DNA from: Lomentospora prolificans
Lineage: Eukaryota > Ascomycota > Sordariomycetes > Microascales > Microascaceae
Assembly (NCBI GenBank): GCA_029532625.1
Contig: JARFXM010000009.1
Span: 3,410,001-3,474,000 of the forward strand
Direction of reading: 5' to 3'
Length of the DNA stretch: 64,000 nucleotides
Positions 43,471 to 53,713 of the stretch are shown one piece after another. The translations under genes and the position numbers were made by a program. Position 1 is the stretch's first letter. The number at the start of each line of letters is the position of its first letter. Under the pieces are notes generated by a model. That model did not search any database. It had not been told where the DNA came from and saw nothing but the letters and a program-made list of their open reading frames with translations.

Positions 43471-44964
43471 CTACTCCTCTTCCTCCTCTTCCTCTTCTAT
43501 GCCGATCGACGACATCTTGAGCTGAATCTCACTCTTTAGGTCACGAATGGTGGTCTCCACACGCCTTCGGAGAATGATGGAATTGGCCACGTGCGGTAGC
43601 TTGAGGCTCTCCTCCTTCTCTTTGAGCTGCGCCTGAAGGTCGGCAATGATCGCGCGGACTCCCTTAACTTCATCCATGCGTGTCTGCTCCTCCTCATCTA
43701 GATCGTCGTCATCGTCATCATCGTCTTCTGCCGACTCTTCGCTCTGCTCGACAGTCTCACGAATCTGGGCGGCCGGCGTTGTTGTGTTGCCCGTCATGGG
43801 CGTGACACCTTCCATCTGGGTAGCTGGGCTCGTCGTCGAGCCGGCTTCTTCAAAGGCGGCTTCGAGATCAGCCTCAAGCTCCGCCGCAGCAGTAGCATCG
43901 AATTCGCCGTTCTGGGACTGGAAGTAATCGACGTCGTCTTCGTCACCCTCTGCATCTTCCTCATACTCGACCATCTCTGCAGGCGTCTTGGCTTGGCGAT
44001 CGTCAACTACCTCCCACTTCGAACTACGCGCTTCTCTATCAAGGCGCAATAACCGCTCAACCTCTGCTTCTTTGTCTTCAATTTCCTTTCGGCTGATGAC
44101 CTTGGCGAATCGTCGATGCACGCAGTCATGCATGGGTGGAGTCAAACCGTGAGGCCACTTAAACCCTGACTCGACAGCCTTAGGTAAGGGCACTGTCTTC
44201 GCCTCACTTTCTGAAGCTACTGCCTGGAAGACGAGCAGCATTTGGCAAATGTCGCTAGATTTTAAAAAGCTCTTTCGATCCCAAGTCTTCATTCCTTCGG
44301 TAATGGTTGGTAAGTCGACTAGAACGGCCGCGTATAGCTGGCCTTTTACTTTTAGGACAGCTCTCCTTGTATCGTCATCGAACCATGTGAGTTGAATATC
44401 GGCGCCGCCTTCGCGTCTAGGCCCAAACTTGTTCTCTTCAATGGCTTGTCGAATGTAGTTGCAGTGTTCGCCTGGTATCATGCGGAACACAATCTGCTCC
44501 TCCACCGTTGGGTCTTCTTCCCGGTCGCTGGCTTCGGAATCATAGCCCTCCCCAGGAGGTCTCACAGGTGGCCTTCCCTGTGCCCTAATGACAATGTTTG
44601 GCGCCGGCTTGGATCCCCCCTTGGTCGCGACAAGTTTGACGACGCGCTTCTTCGGCTTCGGCTCCGTCTCTATCGTTATGGTGTCATCACCGAGTTCATC
44701 ATGTTCGCGCTTCTTTGCCGTGGGTTTGGTCTGCCTTCCTGCCTTGGTCTTAGCAGAGGGGGTAGCAACCTTGGAGCGAGGAGTATCGACGGGTGTCACT
44801 GGCTGTGCGCCTTTGAAGACGATCTTTCGCGCTTGTCCACCGGGGGTTAGTAAGGATGCCGTTGTAGCAGGGGCCGGTGTCGTGCTGGCATCTGCGGCTG
44901 CCGGAATTCTATTATTTGAGATGCTGATCTTGAGCCTTGGGCGTTGTGGCTCTGGCTCAGACAT
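43471..44964 (-). CDS. TAF7: TFIID subunit TAF7
   Basis: Subunit of general transcription factor TFIID (partner of TAF1). Single exon, 497 aa. Residues 1-150 are disordered, Pro/Thr/Lys-rich, with a basic KKREHDE and a KPKKRVVK stretch. The TAFII55 N-terminal domain covers about 152-315: EEQIVFRMIPGEHCNYIRQA, RRAVLKVKGQLYAAVLVDLP, TWDRKSFLKSSDICQMLLVF, HGLTPPMHDCVHRRF. The C-terminal half is acidic, with a run of seven Asp and a coiled coil (DEVKGVRAIIADLQAQLKEK). It ends in eight consecutive Glu directly before the stop, encoded by a GAG/GAA microsatellite at 43474-43497. It is longer than yeast or human TAF7 in its flanks but the core is intact. Confidence 0.94.
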   Translation of the reverse strand: MSEPEPQRPRLKISISNNRIPAAADASTTPAPATTASLLTPGGQARKIVFKGAQPVTPVDTPRSKVATPSAKTKAGRQTKPTAKKREHDELGDDTITIETEPKPKKRVVKLVATKGGSKPAPNIVIRAQGRPPVRPPGEGYDSEASDREEDPTVEEQIVFRMIPGEHCNYIRQAIEENKFGPRREGGADIQLTWFDDDTRRAVLKVKGQLYAAVLVDLPTITEGMKTWDRKSFLKSSDICQMLLVFQAVASESEAKTVPLPKAVESGFKWPHGLTPPMHDCVHRRFAKVISRKEIEDKEAEVERLLRLDREARSSKWEVVDDRQAKTPAEMVEYEEDAEGDEDDVDYFQSQNGEFDATAAAELEADLEAAFEEAGSTTSPATQMEGVTPMTGNTTTPAAQIRETVEQSEESAEDDDDDDDDLDEEEQTRMDEVKGVRAIIADLQAQLKEKEESLKLPHVANSIILRRRVETTIRDLKSEIQLKMSSIGIEEEEEEEE

Positions 44965-45757
44965 GTTTGCGAGAGCTCAACGAGAGCTACCAATAGTTAA
45001 GGTCTAGTCGCCCCGATGTGATCGCAAGGGTACTATATAAGGCGTATATTGGTATCGGCTCGATTGAGAACTTCGGAGACGGGAAAAGTGGGATCGAAAA
45101 GCTGGGATAACCGGAGTTTCAGAGGGGAAAGCACCGAGGTGGCTAAGTCGAGGCGAGTGACTTTGGGTTGGTTCGCGGTTGAACTTAGACGGCGGGGGTC
45201 GTTTTCGGGGTATGTTGCACGTAGATAATAGAGCGCAGCGCTAGAAGTCGATGATCCGGAATTATGTAAAATAAGGAATCGACAATAGGCCGAATGTTGG
45301 GTGGGATATATTGATGGGGTCGCTGAATCACAAGGAATATTGAGCTTCGGGCTGATGGGAGCACGAATGTAATGTCGCGGGTGATGTCTACAGTGCGCAT
45401 GAAGCAACACTGTGCAACGAGCTCACGACTGCGAGAGCTTTCCTCGAAGAGAATGGAAAGAGCAACGCCAGGCATTCATACAAATCGAGTATAATTGCAT
45501 GTTGGTTTGGGCTGTATTTATATGTTTATGCCTATTTGTATTGTTACATGCCTCTGAGGCCACGCTCGCCATCAAGAAGGCTCCCAGAGCAACACCGCTC
45601 AGCGATCCAAGGTAAACCTCATTCGTGAGGATATGCCGCAATATGCTAACACAAGGGATTCCCACATAGAGTTTCCGTTGCGGCTTGAATGCATCAATCA
45701 CTTGGAGAGTCACGTTGGCCCTTTCCCGTCGACCGATACCACCCTCATATTGCTCGT
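44965..45757. other. Intergenic, TAF7 promoter and complex I gene 3' side
   Basis: About 790 bp. It holds the TAF7 promoter and the 3' UTR of the complex I subunit gene. A frame reading through this stretch on the minus strand (45423-45884) overlaps the coding exon of that subunit in another frame, and I treat it as a shadow. Confidence 0.5.
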
Positions 45758-46158
45758 CTATTGCGGCTTGGCCATCTCCTTCTCCTTCGTCTCGATAAAG
45801 TTTTGTTGCAGACCGAGAGTACCCTTCACCTTCTTTTCCTTTAGCAGTTGGAGGTATCGCTCTAGTAGGGTAGAAAGTTAGCACTAAAGTCTGGTTTCAG
45901 GCATCAGCACATGCGAGAGAGGGAAAATATACCTCGCAGATGGCCGCATTTCTCTAGATGGTTCACGCCCTCGCGCGTGTAGCACTTGCCCAATTCCTCA
46001 CCAACAATCCTAATCATCATAGCGCCAACCCATTGTTCCCTGGTAATGGCGTCTTGAGCAGCTTTGAAGGCCTTGGAGTCGTCGTAGTCAACACCGTCGA
46101 ATGTGGGAGGCACTTTAGGCTTTTGCGCCTGGAACATCTTGGACTCTGGGGTAGGCAT
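45758..46158 (-). CDS. nuo12.3: Complex I 12.3 kDa-type subunit (NDUFB10/PDSW family)
   Basis: Accessory subunit of the membrane arm of mitochondrial NADH:ubiquinone oxidoreductase. Exons 46158-45933 and 45861-45758, 109 aa, with a 71-nt intron whose junction restores HLRERYLQLLKEKKVKG. The start at MPTPESKMFQAQKPKVPPTF gives the expected size near 12 kDa. The frame stays open upstream to an ATG at 46302, adding 48 Gln/Pro-rich residues that do not look like part of the family. Conserved core: QDAITREQWVGAMMIRIVGE, ELGKCYTREGVNHLEKCGHL. The two Cys (KCYTREGVNHLEKC) form a CX(9)C-like motif, consistent with intermembrane-space import. It resembles the Neurospora 12.3 kDa subunit from memory. 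Divergent from NSR1. Confidence 0.9.
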
Positions 46159-46697
46159 TTTGGCGATATTGGCCGGCGGTGACCCTTGGGAATTGGGGAG
46201 CTGACGGGTTCCGGGAAGGGAGGCGGGTGTTTGTGGTGAAGCTGGATCAAGTGGATGTTGCTCGGCTTGCTGGGCTTCAAGTTGTTGCATGAGATTGTTC
46301 AATCAGATTGCTGCTAATTCAAGGTTCGCCTTTTCTGCCTTATTTTGACGGCATTAACTTCCACCTGTCTACAAAAAATCGAGATCTGGACAAACTACGG
46401 GTAAAGGTCCCTCTCGAGAAAAAATGCCCAGGTGGTTGGGTGATCGCTTTTACACCGCCCGATGCGGGGACCCGCTTTTCAACCTGCAGAAAAGTTCTTG
46501 CCGCCAAAATTTCTTTTTTTTTTTTTCCTTTTTGGAGAGTACATGTATTACTGCAGCCCCCTCCCTCTCCAGTAACTCTCTCTCCCTCTTTCAACCTTTC
46601 TCCAACGCACACAGCTTTTTTCCTTGCACGGGTATTCAGCGCAGATAATTCCCCTGTTTCTTCTTATATATACCAATTCCTCAAAATCTAGGCAACC
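46159..46697. other. Divergent promoter, complex I subunit / NSR1
   Basis: About 540 bp between two divergent genes. Contains a T14 run near 46508-46523 and strongly CT-rich sequence (46555-46620) just upstream of NSR1, then a TATATATA-like stretch near 46665. Typical of highly expressed fungal promoters. Confidence 0.55.
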
Positions 46698-48425
46698 ATG
46701 GGCAAGGTCAAGTCCTCCAAGGCTACCAAGGCCAACGCCACTCCTCTCAAAGCTGTAAAGGCTGGCGGTGTTACCAAGGCCTCGCAGACCCCCAAGGCTG
46801 TCTCCAAAGGGATCGCCAAAAACGCTGCCAAGGCCATCGAGAAGAAGAGCAAGAAGGTCAAGGAGATTAAGCCCGCCTCTCCTTCCGAGGAGGACAGTGA
46901 TTCCTCCTCCGCTTCTTCCGACAGCTCTGACTCAGAGTCCGAAGAGGAAGCCCCCGCCAAGAAGTCCTCCAAGGTCACCAACGGAAAGGCTACCAATGGC
47001 AAGGCTAATGGAAAGCCTGCGGTTGATCCCTCTGACTCGAGCTCATCCGAATCCGAATCTGACTCTGACTCCGATTCTGATTCTTCTGATTCCGACGAGG
47101 AGATGACCGCCCCTAAGCCTGCAACCAACGGCAAGGCCAAGTCTGCTCCCAAAGCCGACTCCGATTCTTCTGACTCTTCGGACTCATCCGACTCTGAGTC
47201 TGAGGAGGAGGCGAAGCCCGCGAAGGCCAAGGCTAACGGTACCAAGACTACCAAGGCGTCCAAGGCTGATAGTGATTCCGACTCTTCTGATTCCTCCTCT
47301 GAGGACGAGGAGATGGAGGACAAGCCTACTGCCAAGGATGATGAGGTAAGTGCTTTTAAGCAAACCCAGACTGTTCAAATGCCGAACTTACAGCTAACGA
47401 CATCTCGCAGTCTTCCGACTCTGATGACTCCGATTCAGACTCCGACTCTGAGGAGTCCAAGGCTGAAGTCGCCCCCAAGAAGCGAAAGCTTGAGGAGACT
47501 GAGGATGACTCCAGCGCTAAGAAGGCTAAGACTGACGGCGAGTCTGAGCAGCCTGCGGAAGGCTCGACGCTTTGGATTGGTCAACTCAGCTGGAACATCG
47601 ATGATGAGTGGTTGTTTGAGGAGTTCAAGCAATGCGAGGGCCTCACTGGTGCTCGTGTAGTCACCGAAAAGGAGACTGGCCGTAGCCGTGGCTTCGGTTT
47701 TGTCGACTTTTCCAACCCTACTGCTGCCAAGAGCGCCTTTGAAACCATGCAGGGTAAGGAGATTGACGGCCGAGCCATCAAGCTCGACATTGCTCCTGCC
47801 CGCAATGATGGTGTCCGACCCAACAATCAGAACCGTGCCCAGGACAGGGCCAAGAAGCACAACGACGTCGTGAGCCCAGAGAGCAATACCCTCTTCGTTG
47901 GCAACATTCCCTTCGGTACTAGCCGAGATGAGGTTTGGGAGTTCTTCGCCGAGGGCGTTGAAGTCAAGAACGTCAGGCTGCCGACCAACCCGTAAGTTTT
48001 GAAATGCGTTTTTCCTCTCCACCACGTCAGTCATGCTTTCTGGAAGTCAGAGAAACTAACCGTATTATAGCGAGACCGGCGAGCTGAAAGGCTTCGGCTA
48101 TGTTGAGTTCAACACTGTTGACGATGCCAAGGCCGCGTTCCAGAGCAAGAATGGTGCTTATCTTGGACCCGGACGAGCCGCCCGTGCTCTTCGTCTCGAT
48201 TTTGCTCAATCTCGTGACAATGATGGTGGTCGCGGGGGTTTCGGCGGTCGTGGAGGACGAGGCGGTGGCCGCGGAGGTGGCCGTGGAGGCAACTTCGGTG
48301 GCCGCGGAGGTGGCGGTCGAGGTGGCTTCGGTGGTGGTCGTGGTGGCCGCGGTGGCTTTGGTGGCAACCGTATCGACCCTAGTGCTACCTCGTCTTCCGA
48401 GAACAAGATCACCTTCGACGATTAA
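46698..48425 (+). CDS. NSR1: Nucleolin-like nucleolar protein (Nsr1/gar2)
   Basis: Nucleolar protein for pre-rRNA processing and 40S assembly. Exons 46698-47345, 47411-47991 and 48071-48425, 527 aa; introns are 65 and 79 nt. The N-terminal 250 residues alternate Lys/Ala-rich blocks with acidic Ser runs (SDSSDSSDSSDSESEEE), likely CK2 sites. RRM1 starts at TLWIGQLSWNIDDEW with RNP1 RGFGFVDF. RRM2 starts at TLFVGNIPFGTSRDEVWEFF with RNP1 KGFGYVEF; intron 2 falls inside RRM2. The C-terminus is an RGG box (GGRGGFGGRGGRGGG) followed by a short tail, SENKITFDD. This order (acidic-Ser, two RRMs, RGG) defines gar2/NSR1. Long antisense frames here arise from the repetitive codons. Confidence 0.96.
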
Positions 48426-49988
48426 GTAGGCTTCCGGCTTCGCCGGGGCGGGGGGAGCAACAACCGTGGGCTATGTGATGTTTCTACCTTGTGCGCGTGT
48501 GTGCAGAATATCAGTGGGCAAGGTCGGATTGCTATCTGACCTTGGGAGGTTAACCCGTATCAAGGGACTTGTGTGCTTTGAGAATCTCCGTTTTTCCTCT
48601 TGGGAGACCGTGGACGGCTTGTGGGCTTTTTGGCAACCATGTGGGCTCGTGGCATCAATGACAGATTCTGCTTTTTGATGGCTTGCACGCAGTGACATTC
48701 GTCTCGTGCGCAACTCCAGACGGCATCTGAGGGCATCTGAGGGCTTCTTGGGCATCTGTGGGCATCTGTGGACCATCTATGGACACAACCTGTGGGCTTG
48801 ATGAATTGCAAACTGGGAACTTTCAGGAAGGCGACGAGCCTTTCCGCTTCTGCTATCTGCAGTCGCGGGAGGTCATTGTCTACCTTTTCGGATCTCTCTG
48901 AGGGCTCTTCCTAAAGACGAAACAGATCATTGGCCAACTAGCTTGGGCTCGCCGACGGCGGCGTCCCCGATGGTGCGTGCCACCGCGAGCACACCCGATT
49001 TCTCTCCATAGCCCAGGTGAGTATACTGCCCACAACAACCCTTCCCCTCCGGCAAGGCTATTAGTTGTGTTATCATTTGCCTTTTATGTTTCTTGTCGAT
49101 CTGTCGGGCGTTTAGGTAGGAAAAATTTGGACCTGCGTTAGATATAATACATTGAACGTGTCTACAATATGCCTTGTGCCTCTTGGACATGCTTGACGAG
49201 TACCGTGACTTCCTAGTGCGTCGTTCCGAAATGGGTGCCTGTACGGCTCGGGAGCTTGTGGTGCTAGATGCTACCTAGTGCTGGTTCTTAATCGGCCTCT
49301 CCATGTCTTGTCATCGAATCGGACGGGTCCCTATTACCTGAGCACCGCCAGTACAAGTTCCCTTTGAGCACCCTCCTCGCCTATCTCGCACCATCTTCTT
49401 AGAAAGAAGACGCCCTCACAGGCGGACGTATCTTGCTAGATACCATGGGTGCCAACGACCTTGAAGTAACAGGGCGACACGCTTGAAGGGAGAGGTATAG
49501 GTACCATATATTCAGCAGCGTTGGGGTGGTGATTACGGCGCTCAGCATGGAGTGAAGCTCTGCCATGCCTCGGATCCGGGAGCGTCTTGGCCCATGTTCA
49601 TCCCATGTTCATCGCACGTTCACGTTACAGTCTCGGATAGTCTCAGGCCATCACCGAATGCTCCTTCGGCATTAAATTCTACTCTCCATTCTAGTTTACA
49701 TCCACGGATACAGGGACATCTTTCCCGTGATTATAGCAGCAGAGCAAATCGAATGAACATTATGAAAAGCAACCAGGTTTTAACACATTATTTAATAGTA
49801 TCAAATCGTCTGTGTATCCGGATCCCCCGACTTCTTTGTGAGTGCCCGGGTTTGTCGTTTCCTAGATCATAACCATACGACCATGTACATGCGCCTAGCG
49901 GGAAAATAAAGGAGCATACAAGTTCAACCAATTTGAAAAGGAATGCATTCTCATTCAGCCTATTCACGCGCCCTCATGACACTCTCCA
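48426..49988. other. Intergenic, NSR1 3' region and beyond
   Basis: About 1.56 kb between converging genes. The start holds the NSR1 3' UTR and a short tandem repeat (48722-48783). The remainder is ordinary sequence with short frames only and no recognised gene. The right end contains the oxidoreductase 3' UTR. Confidence 0.5.
48722..48783 (+). repeat. Short tandem repeat, GGGCATCTGNG units
   Basis: About five imperfect copies of GGCATCTG(A/T)GG, with the last degenerating to ACCATCTATGG. Lies about 300 bp after the NSR1 stop. Seen directly. Confidence 0.75.
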
Positions 49989-51632
49989 TTACATCAACTT
50001 GGACTCAACTTCAGCATCCCACCACTCCTTCCAACCTAGAGTCTTCCTCTGCACCCTCGAATCCTCCGCGGCAAAGACCATGGCGTGGCTCATTATGACA
50101 TCTTTGAGCGTGCAGCCGATATACTGCAGCTGCGCCTCGTCGACGCACTGCCTACCGTTCTTGACGGCGTCCACGGCGTTGATAAATTGGCCGGTAAGCC
50201 CGAGATCGCCGCCTCCGTGGCTGTCGGCATCGAGAACGGGCGGGTGGTGGGTCACTGTCTCGCCGGTACTAAAGTTCTCGATGGTGATTGTGTGGGAATC
50301 GGCGTGGATCTCCCCGTCGGTACCGTAAATGGCCGTGTACCGCTGGCACACCTTCTTGGTGCTGGCCACCATGTGGAGGGTGGCGACCTTGGCGTAGTTG
50401 CGCCGCGTGGGCGTTTGCTGATTGAGAACCGGGGCCGAGGCCGGGGCGGTGGAGGTGGGAGATGGTGGACTAGGCGGGTCAGAAGGCACCGGCTCGTCGT
50501 CCCAGGTGATGGTGACGAACTGGTCGTCGCAGACGTTGTTATCCGACTCGTAGACGCATCGGCCGTACCATTTCTTGTTCGCTACCTCGTCGGCGGGGGT
50601 ACCGGCGTCGTAGTCCTCGGTAAGCTTTTCCAGGATAGCTGCTCTTCTCTCCTCGATGGTGGGGATATCTTCAATCTCAGGAAGGACAACGTTGACGGGC
50701 CACTTTGTGTTTCCAGTCTCCACGCTTTTCTCGCCTGGGCCGACATAGATTTTTTTGGCCGAGTACTTGCAGCCCTCGTCGACAAGAGGGCAGCTCATGC
50801 AGTTGGTCGCGTCGCCTGCCGCACGGGGCTTGCGGCTCTTCTTGTAGTAGTGAAGGGATCCGGTGGACGAGATATTGGAGGGCAGATGGGGCTCCCCATT
50901 CCCAGCCTTGGCGGGGGACATGAGGAGCCACATGAGGAGATCAATGTCATGGCAACTCTTAGCAAGGATGGACGGCGACGAGACGGAGGCGTTTCTCCAG
51001 TTACCGCGGACGTACGAGTGAGCAAAATGCCACCAGCCGACAGGCTCGGTATGCTCCACTGAGCAGATGTCGCCAATCACACGGTCCTCGAGGAGCAGCT
51101 TGCGGAGGAGCATGTTGTGCGGGCTGTACCGAAGAACATGGCCAATGGAGAATATCCTCTTGCCGTCGTCAGCAGCACCTGTTCCATTGGCCCCGTTCAC
51201 GCTGTTGGCGGTGGGTTGCGCTTGCGGCCTGAGGGCGCGGTACATGGCAATACAATCGTCCAAGGACGTAGCTAGCGGTTTCTCGCACATGATGTGCAAC
51301 TTCAACGGGCCTAAAGCAACAATGGCATCTCGGTGGTCTTCGTCAAGCACGCAGACAAAGGCGGTGTCTATGCCTGGTGGAACATCCTCGCCGGCCGCCT
51401 CGCGTCTCCGCCGGTCAGACTCCCAGGCCACAAAGTCGTTCCAGTGGGCAAACTGCTGGCCTTCGGCGGGAGGACTATGGGTGTGGATGAAGGACTTGGC
51501 GAAGAATTGGCGTTTGTAGGGGACGGGCTCGGCGACGGCGGCGACGACGGCGTTGGTGCAGAGCTGGATGGATTTGGCGTAGACCTTGCCACGGGAGCCG
51601 GCCCCGATGATGATGACACGGGGAGGAGACAT
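49989..51632 (-). CDS. Gfo/Idh/MocA family NAD(P)-dependent oxidoreductase
   Basis: Single exon, 547 aa from MSPPRVIIIGAGSRGKVYAK. The frame is open for 111 more codons upstream, but those lack family features, so this ATG is preferred. N-terminal Rossmann fold: IIIGAGSRG (dinucleotide-binding glycines), then AVAEPVP, and the family motif MCEKPLATSLDDC with catalytic-type Lys. Dimerisation/substrate domain: FSIGHVLRYSPHN and the segment SILAKSCHDIDLLMWLL, with the HD pair typical of the family. An insert with CMSCPLVDEGCKYSAKKIY (C-x2-C-x6-C) looks like a small metal-binding or structural loop. A Pro/Ser-rich insert (PSDPPSPPSPTS) follows. Substrate cannot be told; sugars, inositol derivatives or dihydrodiols are known in the family. 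Confidence 0.9.
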   Translation of the reverse strand: MSPPRVIIIGAGSRGKVYAKSIQLCTNAVVAAVAEPVPYKRQFFAKSFIHTHSPPAEGQQFAHWNDFVAWESDRRRREAAGEDVPPGIDTAFVCVLDEDHRDAIVALGPLKLHIMCEKPLATSLDDCIAMYRALRPQAQPTANSVNGANGTGAADDGKRIFSIGHVLRYSPHNMLLRKLLLEDRVIGDICSVEHTEPVGWWHFAHSYVRGNWRNASVSSPSILAKSCHDIDLLMWLLMSPAKAGNGEPHLPSNISSTGSLHYYKKSRKPRAAGDATNCMSCPLVDEGCKYSAKKIYVGPGEKSVETGNTKWPVNVVLPEIEDIPTIEERRAAILEKLTEDYDAGTPADEVANKKWYGRCVYESDNNVCDDQFVTITWDDEPVPSDPPSPPSPTSTAPASAPVLNQQTPTRRNYAKVATLHMVASTKKVCQRYTAIYGTDGEIHADSHTITIENFSTGETVTHHPPVLDADSHGGGDLGLTGQFINAVDAVKNGRQCVDEAQLQYIGCTLKDVIMSHAMVFAAEDSRVQRKTLGWKEWWDAEVESKLM

Positions 51633-52800
51633 GGCGGCAAGGGTTGTTTCCTGTTGGGGATCTTTGAGACACTGAGATGGGGAGGACGAAAGGAGGTCAG
51701 AGGCAGGCACAGATATTACAAGGCTTCCCACCTCGGGCTTCTGTGGCTGGCTATCTGAGTAGACAGCGCAGTCCACTAGTTCGCAAAGCCAACATCCGTA
51801 GATCACAAGTCGCAAAATCGGCAATGGGCTCAGAGCAAATATCGACTTGTGCCGTCGCGGTTTTTGTCCAGAGAGACTTAAAAACGGCCTTTTTTCACGA
51901 GTGAGTCTGACCGACGTGATAAGGAACAGCGACAAGTGGTAGAAGAGTGACGGGGTTAGGCACAACTCAGGCCTGGGCGAATCACCGGGCCGATATTTTT
52001 CAGGAGGGTGAGCTGGCGACTGGGCGGCGCTAGCCTAACATATTAATTGATCAATGTTGGATTGGCCAGCTGCTGGCTGGCTAGCTGGCTAACAGCTCCG
52101 GTGACACTGACTGGGCGAGCGCCGGTGCGGTACTACGGTTCTGCAGACGCACATGCACTCGCCGTGCTTAAGATCGGCAAGACGCTGGCTGGCTTACAGG
52201 GTGGGACTGCCCCGCTGGTCAGTGTCACTTCAACGGCCCCGTCCAGCCCCTGCTAGCCAGCAGTTTCAATGTCCTGTCCTCCCATTTCATGGGCCTCAAG
52301 TGCCAGCTGGCTCTTGATGTAGCCAGCCAGCCTGGCCAGCTTCTTGGAGGGGTAATCTAGAACCCTTGTTACCTCCGGCTCCTCTGTCTCCACCCCCCTT
52401 CCCTTCGCCAGCTCTCTTCTTTAACGACATTGAGTCGCCATTCAATCTCCACAGTGTTTACCGGTTTCTCGGCATCTTCCGAGCCTTTTGACCTCTGACG
52501 AGTATCAACTTCCGGTTGTCTGCTCCTGCATCCGCTCAGTGATAGCCACGCTGCATGTGCCTACCTCCAAAGATTATTAATTATTAGAGATTGACCAGCC
52601 AGCGGCGGTAGTCAGCACCGAGTAGAATTGGCCTCTGTCCAACCGAGGCCCGCACAGTGTGTTTTTCAAGAGCAGGAACAAAAATTGATCAATTGGGCGT
52701 CCATTGATCACCGTCGGTGTACCATCTCCAGCGCCGTTGTTATCCGTCCTCCATTGATCAAGCTCAATCCAGCTGCTTGAACTACACCCGCCCCCAAACG
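51633..52800. other. Divergent region, oxidoreductase / REX2, with foldback element
   Basis: About 1.17 kb between divergent genes. Contains a nested inverted repeat (52062-52340), listed separately. CT-rich promoter-like sequence lies at 52375-52430, upstream of REX2. Confidence 0.55.
52062..52340. mobile_element. Foldback (MITE-like) inverted-repeat element, tentative
   Basis: The left arm TTGGCCAGCTGCTGGCTGGCTA (52062-52083) pairs with the right arm TAGCCAGCCAGCCTGGCCAG (52320-52339); 12 bp are perfect and a 3-nt gap separates a further 6-7. A nested inner pair, GTGACACTGAC (52101-52111) and GTCAGTGTCAC (52218-52228), is also perfect. A further GCTAGCCAGCAG at 52252 matches the left arm. 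TTGGA occurs just outside both ends (52057-52061 and 52344-52348), a possible 5-bp duplication. Size of about 280 bp and lack of coding fit a miniature inverted-repeat element, but no family is recognised and it could simply be a promoter palindrome. Confidence 0.4.
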
Positions 52801-53470
52801 ATGTCCCAAAAGTCCACTCCCGAGGATGGTCCTCTTGTCTGGATCGACTGCGAGGTAATCCCAGCCCCAACCCTCCCAAATCCACCTCCCTCGTCTCAAT
52901 GAAATCAGTCCGCCTCACACACTTGGCCCGCCTTAGATGACCGGCCTAGATCCCTCCACCGACGAAATCCTCGAGATCCACTGCCAGATCACCTCTCCGA
53001 CCCTCCGCCTTCTCGACCCCGCCGGCTACACCGCCGTCATCCACTTCCCTGCCTCCCGCCTCGATCAAATGTCCGAATGGTGCCGTACCACCCATACCGC
53101 CACGGGCCTCACCCCCGCCGTCATCGCCTCCACCACCACCCCGGAACAGGCCGCCGCCGGCCTCCTGCATTACATCCGCCGCTTTGCCCCAGAACCCCGC
53201 ACCGCCCTCTTGGCCGGGAACTCGGTCCACATGGATAAGATGTTCCTCATGAAGGCCCCCTACGCCTCTGTCCTCGAGCATCTGCATTACCGAATCCTGG
53301 ATGTCAGCGCTATTAAAGAAGCCGCCAGGAGGTGGTGCCCTCAAGACGTCGCCGACAATGTGCCTGTGAAGAAGGGCGGCCATAGAGCTAAAGATGACAT
53401 CCTAGAAAGTATCGAGGAAGCCCGCTACTACATGGAAAAAGTCTTTGCACCTGCCGGAAAATCTTCGTAG
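52801..53470 (+). CDS. REX2: Oligoribonuclease (3'-5' exonuclease, Rex2/Orn)
   Basis: Degrades 2-5-nt RNA fragments to mononucleotides, mostly in mitochondria in yeast. Exons 52801-52854 and 52937-53470, 195 aa, with an 82-nt intron. The splice creates the first DEDDh motif: LVWIDCE joined to MTGLDPSTDEILEI. The second Asp is in LLAGNSVHMDKMFL and the last motif is HRAKDDILESIEEARYY with catalytic His and Asp, so the DEDDh set is complete. EILEIHCQITSP has His-Cys-Gln where ACLITD is commoner. No clear presequence is seen on the chosen start (MSQKSTPEDGP), so a cytosolic form or an upstream alternative start is possible. It converges on the transporter gene 243 bp away. Confidence 0.95.
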
Positions 53471-53713
53471 ACTGCTAATAACTGGAGGTAGGGTGGGTGG
53501 GTGCAGTGACTGTGATAATTGAACACAGTTCAAGTCCAGTTCCAGTTGGATTCTTTGAGTGTACAACGATTGTAGATTGTAATATAAGCTCCCAAACCCC
53601 AAAAACGCCTATTCTGTTTCCGGTGTCACACATCAAATTGTACATTGTCCCTCCCGAATGCTCTGATACCGGCTTCCTGCTCTTCCACCTTTCCAAGGCT
53701 CTTGTCTAATACA

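Noticed and set aside
45423..45884. 153-codon minus-strand frame with a hydrophobic stretch
   Set aside because: Overlaps the second exon of the complex I subunit in another frame, then runs through its 3' UTR; the hydrophobic part matches no small mitochondrial protein I know.
46688..47335. Ser/Glu/Leu-rich minus-strand frame
   Set aside because: Shadow of the repetitive Ser/Asp/Glu codons of NSR1 exon 1.
48206..48412. Pro-rich minus-strand frame
   Set aside because: Antisense of the NSR1 RGG box.
50085..51062. 325-codon plus-strand frame
   Set aside because: Mirror of the GC-rich oxidoreductase coding sequence on the other strand; no recognisable domain.
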